Below, one piece after another: positions 1 through 10,127 of a stretch of 64,000 bases of DNA. Under the pieces are notes generated by a model that searched no databases, was not told the origin of the DNA, and saw only the letters and a program-made list of their open reading frames with translations. This DNA is from Platanthera guangdongensis. Taxonomy: Eukaryota; Streptophyta; Magnoliopsida; Asparagales; Orchidaceae. Where the stretch lies: the NCBI GenBank assembly GCA_039583875.1, contig CM077166.1, positions 83,016,564-83,080,563 of the forward strand. The letters are read 5' to 3'. The position numbers and the translations under genes were made by a program. Every line of letters starts with the position of its first letter. Positions within the stretch are counted from its first letter, which is position 1.

Positions 1-2478
1 ACTTGGGTGTTCCTTCTGAGATCTAAGTCAGATACCTTTAAGGTTCTTACAGATTTTCTCAGGACCATACAGATTGAGTACTGTACTCATGCTGCATTGA
101 TTAGAAGTGATCATGGTACAGAGTTTGAGTCTCTTCTTATGCATGAGTTCTTTGAGAAGGAAGGTATCAGGCACTACTTCTCAGCTCCTAGAACTCCCCA
201 ACAAAATGTGGCAGCTGAAAGGAAGAATAGAACCTTGATTGAAGCTGCATGCACATTACATGTAGATGCTTACATGCCACTATCCTTTTGGGTAGAGGCT
301 GTAAGCACAACAAATTATGTACTTAACAAAAGTTTGATACATAAGCTTAAGAATAGGACTCCCTATGAATTACTTAAAGGGAAGAAACCTAAAATCACCT
401 ACTTTAAAGTATTTGGATGTGTATGCTATATACATAATAATAACAAGAAATATATTAGAAAATTTGAAGCTAAGACTGAAGAGGGAATTTTTCTAGGATA
501 TTCCCAAGTAAGCAAAGTTTATAGGGTGTTCAACAAATCATCTTTAAAAATTGAAGAATCAATTCATATTACCTTTGATGAAACTAACATTTCTTATAAG
601 GAGAAAGAGATTTCTACCAGTAACACTTTGCAGGTACCTCACTTGTGTGAGAAAATGGGTGAATTAAACCTTCCACAATAAGCTATATCACCCTCTCCTC
701 CACAAGTTATTGAAGACAGTGAAGATGAATCTTTGGAAGATGCTGAACCACATTAAACAACAAACATAATTCCACAAGAAGATTTAAATCCAAATGTTAT
801 TGCTGAACCAATTCCACCCACTGATCTTGTCATACTAAGGGATCACCCTAGATCCCAGGTGATTGGAGACATAACAATAGGTGTACAGACAAGGCATCAA
901 CTCAAGCAAGATGTTATGCATGCTTGTTTTCTCTCTCAAGTTGTGCCTCAATACATAAAAGATGCTGAGCAAGATCCCTACTAGATCATTGCAATGCAAG
1001 AGGAACTCAACCAGTTTGCGAGATGTAGAGTTTGGGATTTGATTCCAAGACTCAAAGACTACCCAGTATTTGGAACCAAATGAGTATATAAAAACAAGCT
1101 TGATGCCCATGATGCAATTTTGAGGAACAAGGCTAGGCTTGTTGCTCAAGGTTATAGGCAAGAAGAGGGTATAGACTATGACCAAACCTTTCCACCAGTT
1201 GCAAGGTTAGAAGCAATCAGAATCTTCCTTGCCTATGCTGTCTACAAAAAGTTTAAAGTCTACCAGATGGATGTGAAAAGTGCCTTTCTAAATGGAGTAC
1301 TAAAAGAAGAGGTTTATGTTGAACAACCTCCAGGTTTTATCTCTCCAACCCATCCTTCTTATGTATTTAGATTGCATAAAGCCCTCTATGGTCTAAAGCA
1401 CGGTCTAAGAGCTTGGTATGAGACCTTAGCTAGTTTTTTGATAGAGCATGAATTCACTAGAGGCATAGTAGAAAAAACATTATTCACTAGGCACCATAAT
1501 GATAAAATCTTGTTAGTATAAATCTATGTGGATGACATCATATTTGGGTCTACTGATTATAAATTATGCAAGAGGTTTTCTGACCTTATGCATTCTAAGT
1601 TTGAAATGAGTAGCATGTATGAGCTCTCCTACTTCCTTGGTCTCCAAGTGACGCAGCTACCTGATGGCATCTTCATCTCCCAGACTAAATATGTTGAAGA
1701 GCTTCTTAAAAAGTTTGGGATGGTTGATGCCTCAGCTATGAAAACACCTATGTCTACTAATGCTTTAATAGACAGTGATGAACCTGGGAAACCAGTTGAT
1801 CAGAAACTATATAGGGGCATTGTTGGGTCCCTATTATATCTTACAACTAGCAGCCCTGATATAATGTTTGCCACATGTCTTTGTGCTAGGTTCCAAGTGA
1901 ACCCTAAAGAATCTCACCTAGTTTTTCTAAAAAGAATTTTGAGATATATAAAGAGTTGTCCTAGTCTAGGGATTTGGTATCCCATTGAGTCAGAATTTGA
2001 TTTAACTGGATATTCAGATGCTGACTTTGCTGGATGTAGGGTAGACAGGAAAAGTACCTCAGTAACTTATCAGTTCCTAGGTATGAGATTATTGTCTTGG
2101 TTCTGCAAGAAACAATCATATGTGTCTACATCAACAGCTGAAGAAAAATATATAGCAGCTGGCAGTTGCTGTTCATAGATGTTGTGGATTCAGAATCAAC
2201 TCCTCGACTATGGTTTCAACTTAAATAATTCAACTCTATTATGTGATAACACAAGTGCTATATCCATAGCACAGAATCCAATCCATCACAGTTGGACTAA
2301 GCATATAGACATTAGACATCATTTCATTAGAGAGTGTGTAGACAAAAACAAATTCAAACTTCTCTATATCTATACTGATTTACAAAGAGCAGATATATTC
2401 ACCAAACCTTTGGATGAAAGAAATCACTTGTTCTTTATAAATCTACTGGGCATGATCAATGGAGAAGCTTTGATTTAA
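1..2478 (+). pseudogene. Element A: copia (SIRE-like) pol remnant, integrase-RT-RNase H
   Basis: The 5' part lies outside the window. The frame that is open at base 1 holds the integrase core second Asp (SDHGTEF) and the Glu region (AERKNRTLIEAA). It then runs through the IN-RT linker, RT ([12 protein letters not shown]; catalytic YVDDIIFG near 1528) and RNase H (GYSDADFAG; TAEEKYIAAGSCC), and ends GMINGEALI. The whole 2.5 kb stays in one frame, broken only by stops at 679-681, 754-756, 982-984, 1081-1083, 1519-1521 and 2176-2178. In D or E the matching residues are Trp at 982 and 1081, Gln at 1519 and Leu at 2176. The enzyme would copy element RNA and integrate the cDNA; this copy cannot. 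Sequence and the downstream ORF3 start place it in the same family as D. Confidence 0.93.
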
Positions 2479-2485
2479 CTTCTGT

Positions 2486-2745
2486 CTGCACTCGACGAAT
2501 TTTTCAAAGTTCGTCAAACAAAGTTCGACGAATTGGGAAAGGTTCTTGAGATATTCGTTGAACGAAGATCGACGAACTCTCTGTGAGTGAAGTTGTTTTC
2601 ATCGAACGGATATCGACAAATCTACTTCAGAAAACTTTCGTCGAACGGAGCTCGACGAAATGTCTTCAAATATTCAGACTGAGCTCGACGAATTTTTAAC
2701 TACACTTTATTTTGTCGATCTCAGATCGAAGAATTATTTATTTTT
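2486..2745 (+). repeat. Element A: TTCGTCGA/TCGACGAA word array between pol and ORF3
   Basis: Right after the pol stop there are many copies of TTCGTCGA and its complement TCGACGAA, spaced irregularly and often paired around short gaps so that each pair could fold as a hairpin. The same words fill the pol-ORF3 gap and the LTR of D (same family). I see no coding sense here. Confidence 0.85.
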
Positions 2746-2782
2746 CGTGGAACATAGTTTGTCAATTCATATTCTGGAAAAT

Positions 2783-2867
2783 CTTATATCTAGGTTTTAT
2801 TCGACCTCCGTCCCGCCCTTTCAGTTCCCTTGCACTTGATCTTCGTTTTTCTCTTGCAGGTGAACTA
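2783..2867 (+). promoter_or_regulatory. Element A: leader of ORF3 with TATA-like box and splice-acceptor-like tract
   Basis: CTTATATC at 2783-2790 is a weak TATA-like box. It is followed by a pyrimidine-rich leader ending CTCTTGCAG at 2859, a good 3' splice acceptor by sequence, 8 bases before the ORF3 ATG at 2868. D has the same arrangement. Function is inferred. Confidence 0.45.
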
Positions 2868-3119
2868 ATGGCGATTCCAGCAGACAGCCTTGCGACAATG
2901 AAATTTGATACAAGCTTTGATGTGGACTTTGAATCATTTCAACATTCAGACCCTATCTTTCTGGACATCCTGCAACTCCTTGAAGAACAGCAGTTGAAGA
3001 ATCTGATGTCCACCAGGATCAAGATAGCTGGCGCTGAGATCAGAGAGTGGGTCTACACTTCTTCCACCACCGATGAGAATATCATGACCGGAACTATATC
3101 GGGTAATGTCGTCTCCCTT
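2868..3119 (+). pseudogene. Element A: ORF3 fragment (third ORF of SIRE-like copia)
   Basis: The reading frame starts MAIPADSLATMKFDTSF and matches the first ~80 residues of ORF3 in D (start 31833) and E (start 49165): MKFD..FD.D.ESF, then ILQLLEEQ, MSTRIK, EIREWVYT and a G.I.GN.VSL motif. It is cut off at about 3119, where unrelated AT-rich sequence begins; the last residues before the stop at 3137 belong to that new sequence. The fold resembles the domain often labelled 'putative plant transposon protein'. It sits where the env-like ORF of SIRE/Maximus elements lies. Function unknown. Confidence 0.75.
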
Positions 3120-4952
3120 ACACACACTTCAAATTAGCTAAAACGAGAACTCACACACACTTCAAATTATAAATAAACAAAAAGAACTAAGTTACAAAAA
3201 AAGGAAAATTACAAATCCTACTCGAATGAGTAGGCGGGAAATAAGGACGCGCCATTTAACTCTTAACGAGTAGGCGGAAAAGAAAAAAAAGAAAATAAGA
3301 TAAAGCACGCCATTTAACTCTTAACGAGTGGGCAGAAATAAATGCGCGCACACACACACACTCTACAAGAATTAAAAGAAAGCAATAAAATTATCTCCTA
3401 CACACGCACTCTCTACATAATTGAAGAAAGCAATAAAGAAAGCATGAAAATTTATCTCCTACACACACACACGCTACATAATTGAAGAAAGCATAAAAGA
3501 TATACTCATACACTCTCACACACATCATGAAAACTAAAAATAACAAAGTGAAAAACTAACTCATACACTCACACATAAAATTAAAAATAAAATGAAAATT
3601 ACCTAAAAATTAAAACATCTACTTTTTTATACTTAGATTTTTCCAAAAACAAATAAAAAGAACAAATTAAAAATAAAAGGAACAAAAGTTTTTCAAACCA
3701 AATCAAAAACTAAAGTCTTTCAAAAATTAAAATAACAACTTTTTCACTCTTAGGTTTTCATAAAAATGGTTAAAAAGTGAAAAAAGTGAAAAGAACAAAA
3801 ACGTTCTACAATACTACAAAAAAAACTAAGTAAAAAAACAAATTCACTATCAAACCTCTTTTATAAATTCATAAGAATGAAGAGAGAAAACCTAAAGCAT
3901 GAAGAAGCTAGACATTAAAAATGAAACTATCTTAACAACATTTTTGCAATGAAAATCACTATAGCTTCTATCACAATAACAAAACAAAATAAGATGAAAT
4001 AGAAACATCACTTGCAAACTCACACACACATTTGATAAAGAGAAAAACAAGGAGATACAAAGGGATAAAAGGAGAAAGAGATGAGCCACACCATATGAAT
4101 TTTTCATGCCATGTAAAGAGAGAAAATCTAACATTTTTATTATCATAATCAAACTATTACAAAGCTAAAGCTAAAGCAAAAAACAAACATGAAAGGAAAG
4201 GGGGAGAAATCTCCTTACATAGCACTTGAATCCACAGATGCATCCCACAAAACACACTAAAGTGGCCCAAAAAAGTGAACCATTGGATCTTACAGAAATG
4301 GGCAATTTATTGAAAAAAAAATCAAAGAACATGCCCTCCAACACGGGCCTGTCGGGGGGGGGGGGGTGTCATTACTGTTCACGATGTGATCCGGATATTT
4401 GACTGGAAAGCTGACTTCAGGCTGCATACGAGGATGTCATGCCCCATGTCCCGGGCGTGACTCTGGGCGTGTCAGGGAGGTAGATCAGGCGCGAGTTGCA
4501 CCAAAAGTCGCGGGCGTGGGTCTTGTCGGCCAGGTGGAGGAGTCACACCCCAGGTCATGAGCGTGACTCTAGGCGTGTCGGCTTGGTCAACGATCGTCGA
4601 GCGAATTTTGTCAAGCTTGAGTGTCACGGCCATGGTCACGGGGCGTGTCAAATGACACGGGCGTGACCCCGGGCGTGACCCCGGGCATGTCAAACTTTTC
4701 TCATCAAATTTTTCTGATTCCACGGGAAATGAAGCATCACGGCCTGGTCACGGGCGTGACCCAAAGTACACGGGCGTGTCAGGTCATTTTTTGACCTTTT
4801 CCTGAAATCTTTCAGCAAACAAAATTAAGCTAAGTTAGGTAAATATTTACAAAAAAGGAGCAATTTATTAAATAAAACTATCTAAAAAAGGCAAACTAAA
4901 CTAAAATATCATAATAAAAATATAGAAAAATGCGTATAATTACAACTTATCA
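3120..4952 (-). mobile_element. Probable Ty3-type LTR or LTR piece (non-coding)
   Basis: No credible gene. The sequence is AT-rich with short CA runs. A unit containing CATTTAACTCTTAACGAG is repeated at about 3252 and 3310 (a partial third near 3222). A word array follows at 4340-4785. Read on the - strand, the right edge at 4952 starts TGATAAGTTGTAATTATACG, which resembles starts I know from Tat/Ogre-type LTRs. The left edge is only the break in element A; no matching TG edge or target duplication was found. The assignment is tentative. Confidence 0.35.
4340..4785. repeat. CACGGGCGTG / GGGCGTGAC word array
   Basis: Repeated CACGGGCGTG, GGGCGTGTC and GGGCGTGAC words, roughly every 15-60 bases, with a run of 13 G at about 4354-4366. 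The word is nearly self-complementary (CACGGGCGTG against CACGCCCGTG). ORFs predicted through it are products of the repeat. Confidence 0.8.
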
Positions 4953-5882
4953 AATGTCCATACAAACATATAAGTTGAGGATCGGCACAACATAATAGTA
5001 ACTCATCGTATAAGAGTGCTCATGCTAACTTATACCATAAGGAACTTGTGTATGCAATGTAATGTAATGATATTAATGCAATGCAATCACTCACCCATGA
5101 TCACGTACATGCAATTGCTATGTCAAAACAGACTTGTAGTTCCCACTTTTCGAGCAGGTGGCTAACCTCTCAGCCATCAACCGTCGTGGCCATCCGGTGA
5201 CAGTGGTGCGGGCTTCTCCACTACTAGGCGGCCATCTAGACTACCAAGCCTAGGCCTCTGTATGACTCAATGATAAGAAGAGAATAGCGGATCTCCCATG
5301 AGTACTACGACTCGGCGGGAGTCTTGGGTAGATGTGCACCGAGAACCAAGCCCCGAACTGGCCCATGTTGTGACCCGGAAGGAGCCTCAGAAAAAAGTCA
5401 CGAGGATCAAGCCTAACCGTCCACTTAACACAGAAGGAGCCCCGAGAATGAGCACCGAGGACCAATCCCAACCGCCCAAAGTCTATCTGTCAACTCCCGT
5501 TGGTGCGACGACTTGTGAGCCCAAAGACCTGCCACACTGTCCCTAACCCGGGATTATGATACCGCGTGTTGACTCACACTATATGAAATTTCACATCATC
5601 GTGGCATGCAAGGAGCCTCGGGAATGAACACCGAGGTCCAAGCCCAACCGTAAACTTACATCACTTCTCAACATTACCAAACCAGTGCGGTCAAACCACC
5701 ACACTTACACCCTTTTGCAACCTCGTGCCCCAAGGTGCCTATGGGTTCATTATCAGTGTAAGGCTATTTCACAAATTCATCATCTAAGACCACACCCATT
5801 TGTTCGTAATAGTCATTACCAATTATGTACAACATGTTCAAGCCAAACTCATCATTATTCAACACATTTCCACTGTAAAGTA
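4953..5882. other. Non-coding, LTR-like DNA left of element D
   Basis: No gene supported. A diverged unit (AAGGAGCC ... GAGAATGAGCACCGAGG ... CCCAACCGT) occurs at about 5380, 5436 and 5610. The last five bases (5878-5882, AAGTA) pair with AAGTG at 39500-39504 as the target duplication of D, so this DNA was once continuous with 39505 onward. Confidence 0.55.
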
Positions 5883-6926
5883 TGAAAGTGAGCAGTTAGA
5901 TCAGGAATACTCTAGAGGGGGTAGTGAATAGAGTATTCAGAGTTTTATAAAATTCTTTGCTAGATAATGCAGATTAGTCTAAGTGCAGTAGTAAATAAAT
6001 CAAAATATAAAAGCACAGAAACTAACTACCACAGCCACAGCAAGAAAATAAAAGAAAGTGGGCAACCAGACGACACAAGAAATTTATAGTGGTTCCCCAA
6101 CCTGTGTACATCCACTCTTCTACCACCCTGGTAGGAATCCACTCAGGTTTTTGATCAGGTGCCTGACACCAATGAGCTTTTGATCAAGTTCTCAAAAACC
6201 AAATCCCCAAGTCTTTTGATCCGGTTACTTGTAACCAAGAATCACTTTTGATGGAAGATGACAACCCTTTACACAGTGGGGGTGAGAGAGTTGATTATGT
6301 CTTCTCTGTCACTAATCAGAGAGAAGACTTGTGGATTATTGATTGTAGCAAATTTCTCCCCCTGAGATATTGAATGGTTCAGGGAAATATGGAAGCCTTG
6401 CTGCAGGGTGATAGGCCTTCAAGCTTTTAGCCTTTATCTGCAGGATCTTCTTGACAGATTTGATAGTTGTTGTCCTTGGAAGTCCTGGAGTGTTGAAGTA
6501 AGAAGACTATTGATTTTGTATGATTGTTCTTCTTCTTCTGAGAGCAGATCTTCTTTTTATATCAGAGCTTTTGTGAAAGAAGCAGAGAAGCTGTTGAAGA
6601 CAGACTGATTGCAAATCTCTGTGTCTGTGTATGTTGTGTCTCTGCAATTGCTCCGGTACTCTGATTGTTCTTACTTGCTTGCTTTCTTGCCTACTTTACT
6701 TACCATCAGGAAGGAGAGAAAAATCTCTTTTATATTTCCTGAGGGAATTTCCTTGCTAAATTTGAATCCTTCTGCGATAATCAATGCTGGCGGTCCTTGA
6801 AAATAAACTGCATTGATTTCTTTCCCCAACTGTCCCTTGGAAAAATGGAAAACAATAATTCTGATGAAAGCCGTGATTAATGTACATTCCAACGATAATA
6901 TTCAAAGAATATTTTATCATTAATCA
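5883..6926 (-). repeat. Element D 3' LTR, piece 1
   Basis: Aligns along its length with 37542-38587 of the 5' LTR (1044 against 1046 bases). It starts TGAAAGTGAGC on + and ends at the AATCA target used by B. It includes the conserved U5-end motif CTCTAGAGGGGG..GTGAATAGAG and TATA-like boxes on the - strand near 6550 and 6730. ORFs of ~60-70 aa here recur in the other LTR and are not genes. Confidence 0.92.
6922..6926. repeat. Target-site duplication of element B (AATCA), left
   Basis: AATCA directly before the TGTTGGAG LTR start at 6927; the same five bases follow B at 15091-15095. The interrupted D LTR reads continuously once B and one copy are removed (compare 38583-38590). Confidence 0.95.
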
Positions 6927-7154
6927 TGTTGGAGTTACCATGGTGATCTAGAAGTGGTAAAACATGTAATCTCACTGCCAACGCGATATGAGCCTACAGG
7001 GTCGCACATAAGAGATGTGGAGAAGTTGGATGATTGACTGTGTTGGTAAAGGTTACCAATCACCGACTTGAATGGGGTTATGGGCAAAGTGTTGCCTTAA
7101 AGGATCGTCGGGTTGGGAAAATGTTGCCTTGAAGGATTGGTAAGAATAGTCGAC

Positions 7155-7465
7155 CGAGGGTCGACGATAGTCGACCGAAGGTCGACGATCGGTCGACGAT
7201 CGTCGACCGCGGGTCGACGTGTATCGTCATCCACGGGTCGACGAGTATCGTCGACCCACGTTCGACATGAATCGTTGAGTATTGTACTCTGATTCTCGCC
7301 GACTGATTCTCGCCGATCCTAGGTGATTCTCGCCGATCCTAGGTGATTCTCGCCGACTGATTCTCGCCGATCCTAGGTGATTCTCGCCGATCCTAGGTGA
7401 TTCTCGCCGATTGATTCTCACAGAATTTGCTAGGTGATTCTCGCCGATCCTAGGTGATTCTCGCC
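7155..7465. repeat. Element B 5' LTR: GTCGAC array followed by a 20-bp GATTCTCGCCGATCCTAG array
   Basis: First part (about 7155-7270): GGTCGACGAT and ATCGTCGACC words around GTCGAC. Second part (about 7280-7465): a unit containing GATTCTCGCCGATCCTAGGT, repeated head to tail with some shortened units. It has one more 20-bp unit near its end than the 3' LTR and lacks a 24-bp GTCGAC unit present there. ORFs through it are artefacts. Confidence 0.9.
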
Positions 7466-7524
7466 GATTCTGGAACACTAATTTTCTGGAACACTAATTT
7501 TCCTAAGTATGTTTATGCCTTTGG

Positions 7525-7533
7525 TATAAATAG
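7525..7533 (+). promoter_or_regulatory. Element B 5' LTR TATA box
   Basis: TATAAATAG about 60 bases downstream of the word arrays; the same sequence is at 14565-14573 in the 3' LTR. Probable start of element transcription, which would make the arrays part of U3. Confidence 0.75.
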
Positions 7534-8049
7534 ATACTTAGTGTTTTCGGGAATCTAGTTTTTAGCTGATCGAATCGACAGAAGTGTTCCGCCGTTCCTC
7601 GCTTGTTCCGCCGATCCCGAATCCCGCCGCCGACGGAAGTGCTCCGCCGCCGCCGTGCTCGCTCCGTCGACCTCCTCCTCTCTGGCGATTGTCGCTGGTG
7701 TTGCTATCCCTGGCGCGGACCTAGCAGTCCGTGGAAAAGCAAGGTGCGGTCATTCTCCTTCCTGATTATCCGTGCGACGGAAAAGGTCGGTGTTCTCCCG
7801 CTCGTGTGGATTTCTGCAGAGACGTGGACATCATTCCACGTAGAACTCGCCACCAGTAAGAACACGAAGCTTGGAGCATCTCCGCTGAGTTGTGACTCAA
7901 CGCCATCGAGGTAATTTTTGCCTAGTTGTATGTTAACTTTTTGATTCAACTACCATGGCCCGATCCCATCTCTTTTGGGTTTCTTGATGTTTTTATTCTT
8001 CCGCTGCGTGCACAAGTGTTGTGCCATCCTCATAGAGAAAACCCAATAG

Positions 8050-8065
8050 TGGTATCAGAGGGAGG
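8050..8065 (+). other. Element B primer binding site
   Basis: TGGTATCAGAGGGAGG one base after the LTR. TGGTATCAGAG is complementary to the 3' end of plant initiator tRNA-Met. Confidence 0.88.
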
Positions 8066-9029
8066 TTTCGGCCATGGTTGTTGTATTGGAAGTTTTGTTA
8101 TTCCAGTGCGTGTAAACCTAGGGATTTAGAAGTGTTCTAAATGTCTAGATTTAGTCTTGGTACCCCGCCAAGAACGTCTGGGATTTCGTGGAAATTTCTA
8201 ATTGTTAGAAATTGTAGTCTCCTTAGCAGTAACCATCCCTCGAGATTGTTTTTGATTTTGAATCCAACATAGAGATATGAGCTTGTCTACTGCTTTAAGT
8301 TGAATTGTCTTTGTTTTTGTTCAATGCATGTAAATCTGAGGATTTGGAAGTTTCCGGATGTTCAGATTTAGCCCTTCCTTCTATCAAATGTTGATGGTGT
8401 CAGGTTGTGCACATAAGGGATGCATGTGGTTTTAGAAAAATTGTTTTTCTTTGGATGTGCACATTGATCAAATGTTGATCATGGTTAACTGTTAACCTAT
8501 AATCAAAATCCCTTCATCAAATATTAAGTGTTCGGATGCCTTCCGATGGATGACACTCTTCCTGCCTCGATCAATGAAGTGTGGGCTTGCCAAAGTAAGG
8601 TGAATTAATCTATCTTGGTAAGGGTGCAGGCGGATAATTGTGATATCTCACTGTCGACATCGGGTCCAGCTTAACTAGGTGACCTCAAAGGTTGAGTGCC
8701 TAGAGGAATAGGGTTGGCATGCACCATATGATGGATGCGAATAAGGAGTTATTCACCAACCATACAAGAATTGCATGAGGATGCAATTGGCAAGCATTGC
8801 CTACCTAAATAACCGCATCGTGAGAGGAAAGCCAAAGTTGACTCATTGTGTTGGTGAAATACGGATCTTGTCCACTAAGAGAGTAGCTCGCATGAACTCT
8901 CCGAATTGTTAGTGAGGGATATCATTTCGAATAAAATAGTGGGAGTGTTTTAATTGAAGTCCAAATTAAAATAATTGTATTTGAAATTTTGGTACTGCTT
9001 TTATTCTGCATAAATTCTTGTAGAATTCC
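8066..9029 (+). other. Element B leader (non-coding)
   Basis: About 960 bases between PBS and gag. I see no ORF worth calling and no array; it is probably the untranslated leader. Confidence 0.7.
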
Positions 9030-9836
9030 ATGGCAAGTGTTTCACACTCCACGTTGTCTCTGAGAGCCATCCTTGAGAAGGATAAGCTCAGTGGGACTAA
9101 TTACATGGACTGGTACAGGAACCTGAGAATTGTTCTCAGGCAAGAGCGAAAGCTCTATGTCTTGGAAGAAGAAGCCCCCGAGGTGCCGACCAGGAACTCT
9201 TCCCGTACTGAAAAGGATGCTTATAAGAAGTATACTGATGATGCTTTAGATGTCGAATGCCTTATGCTTGCCACTATGAACTCTGAGCTTCAGAAGCAAC
9301 ATGAGAACATGGGGTGCAAGGAGATTGACGAGCTTCTCAAGAAAATGTTTCAAGGGCAGGCTCGTCAAGAGAGGTTCGACATCACAAAAGTGTTGTTTCA
9401 GTGTAAGATGGGAGTTCGAGACTCAGTAGGGACTCACGTACACAAGATGATTGGGTATATAGAGAAACTTGAAAGACTGGGTTTTCCTCTTGCTCAAGAG
9501 TTGGCCACAGATCTGATCCTGCAATCATTGCCGGACAGTTATGAGCAGTTCGTCTTGAACTATAACATGAATGAAATAGACAAGACACTGCCCGAACTCC
9601 TAGGCATGTTGAGAACTGCCGAAATCAATATGAAGAAGGCCAAGCCTGCCAGCCCCATACTGATGGTGCATAAGGGCAAGGGCAAGGCTAAGGGCTCTAA
9701 GAAGACGAAGGTAGGACCTAAGTCATATCTTGAGCCCAAGTCTTCTGCACTGATGAAAAAGAAAAGCACGGTGAAGGAAGGGAAATGCCACCACTGTGGC
9801 AAGGCTGGTCATTGGAGGAGGAACTGTCCTTCGTAG
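9030..9836 (+). CDS. gag: Element B gag (268 aa)
   Basis: Starts MASVSHSTLSLRAILEKDKL and holds the usual plant copia gag core (LSGTNYMDWYRNLRIVL, ... LMLATMNSELQ, ... LILQSLPDSYEQF), a Lys-rich stretch, and one CCHC zinc knuckle near residues 253-266 (CHHCGKAGHWRRNC). Gag coats the RNA and forms the particle. The TAG at 9834-9836 is followed in the same frame by the protease region, so it either replaces a sense codon or ends gag; copia elements usually read gag-pol as one frame, which favours a mutation. The ATG at 9030 is the first of the frame and is followed immediately by conserved sequence. Confidence 0.9.
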   Translation: MASVSHSTLSLRAILEKDKLSGTNYMDWYRNLRIVLRQERKLYVLEEEAPEVPTRNSSRTEKDAYKKYTDDALDVECLMLATMNSELQKQHENMGCKEIDELLKKMFQGQARQERFDITKVLFQCKMGVRDSVGTHVHKMIGYIEKLERLGFPLAQELATDLILQSLPDSYEQFVLNYNMNEIDKTLPELLGMLRTAEINMKKAKPASPILMVHKGKGKAKGSKKTKVGPKSYLEPKSSALMKKKSTVKEGKCHHCGKAGHWRRNCPS

Positions 9837-10127
9837 ATTGAAGGTCTGCAGAAAATGAAGGGAGGTATGACTTCCGCTTCAAATGTTCACGTTATAGAGA
9901 TAAACCTTTCTGCTCCTTCATCTTGGGTATTGGATACCGGATGTGGTTCTCACATTTGTACAAATGTGCAGAAACTGGGAAGGATAAGATTGTTGAGTAA
10001 AGGGGAGGTGGACCTCCGCGTCGGCAATGGAGCAAGAGTTGCTGATGTAGCCGTAGGGGTTTACCGTCTTTCTTTGCCCAGTGGGCTTGTAATAGAACTA
10101 GATAATTGTTATTTTGTTCCGCCATAA
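9837..10127 (+). pseudogene. Element B protease region
   Basis: Continues the gag frame. WVLDTGCGSHICT carries the Asp-Thr-Gly active site of the aspartic protease, followed by DLRVGNGARV and LSLPSGLVIELDNCYFVP. The frame stops at 10125-10127. The downstream sequence (TRNIISISCLD) continues in another frame, so one base has been lost here. Confidence 0.85.

Larger units (their letters stand above)
6927..8048 (+). repeat. Element B 5' LTR
   Basis: Starts TGTTGGAGTTACCATGG and ends AACCCAATA (the other LTR ends AACCCAACA). 1122 bases against 1134 in the 3' LTR. U3 holds the word arrays and a TATA box at 7525. Confidence 0.93.

Noticed and set aside
4472..4723. 83-aa ORF in the CACGGGCGTG array
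   Set aside because: Open only because the repeat words lack stops; no homology and no conserved start.
6408..6608. 66-aa ORF present twice (also 38070-38270)
   Set aside because: It lies in the two LTRs of D and is duplicated because LTRs are; no domain and it overlaps the TATA-like region.
7227..7478. ORFs through the B LTR arrays (also 14083-14471)
   Set aside because: The peptides (RRESPRIGENHLG repeats) are translations of the 20-bp unit in an LTR; they are not kept as a protein between the two LTRs.
9560..9802. ORFs antisense to B gag and pol (also 10448-10753, 11315-11800, 12578-12946)
   Set aside because: Shadows of well-supported coding on +; no independent signals.
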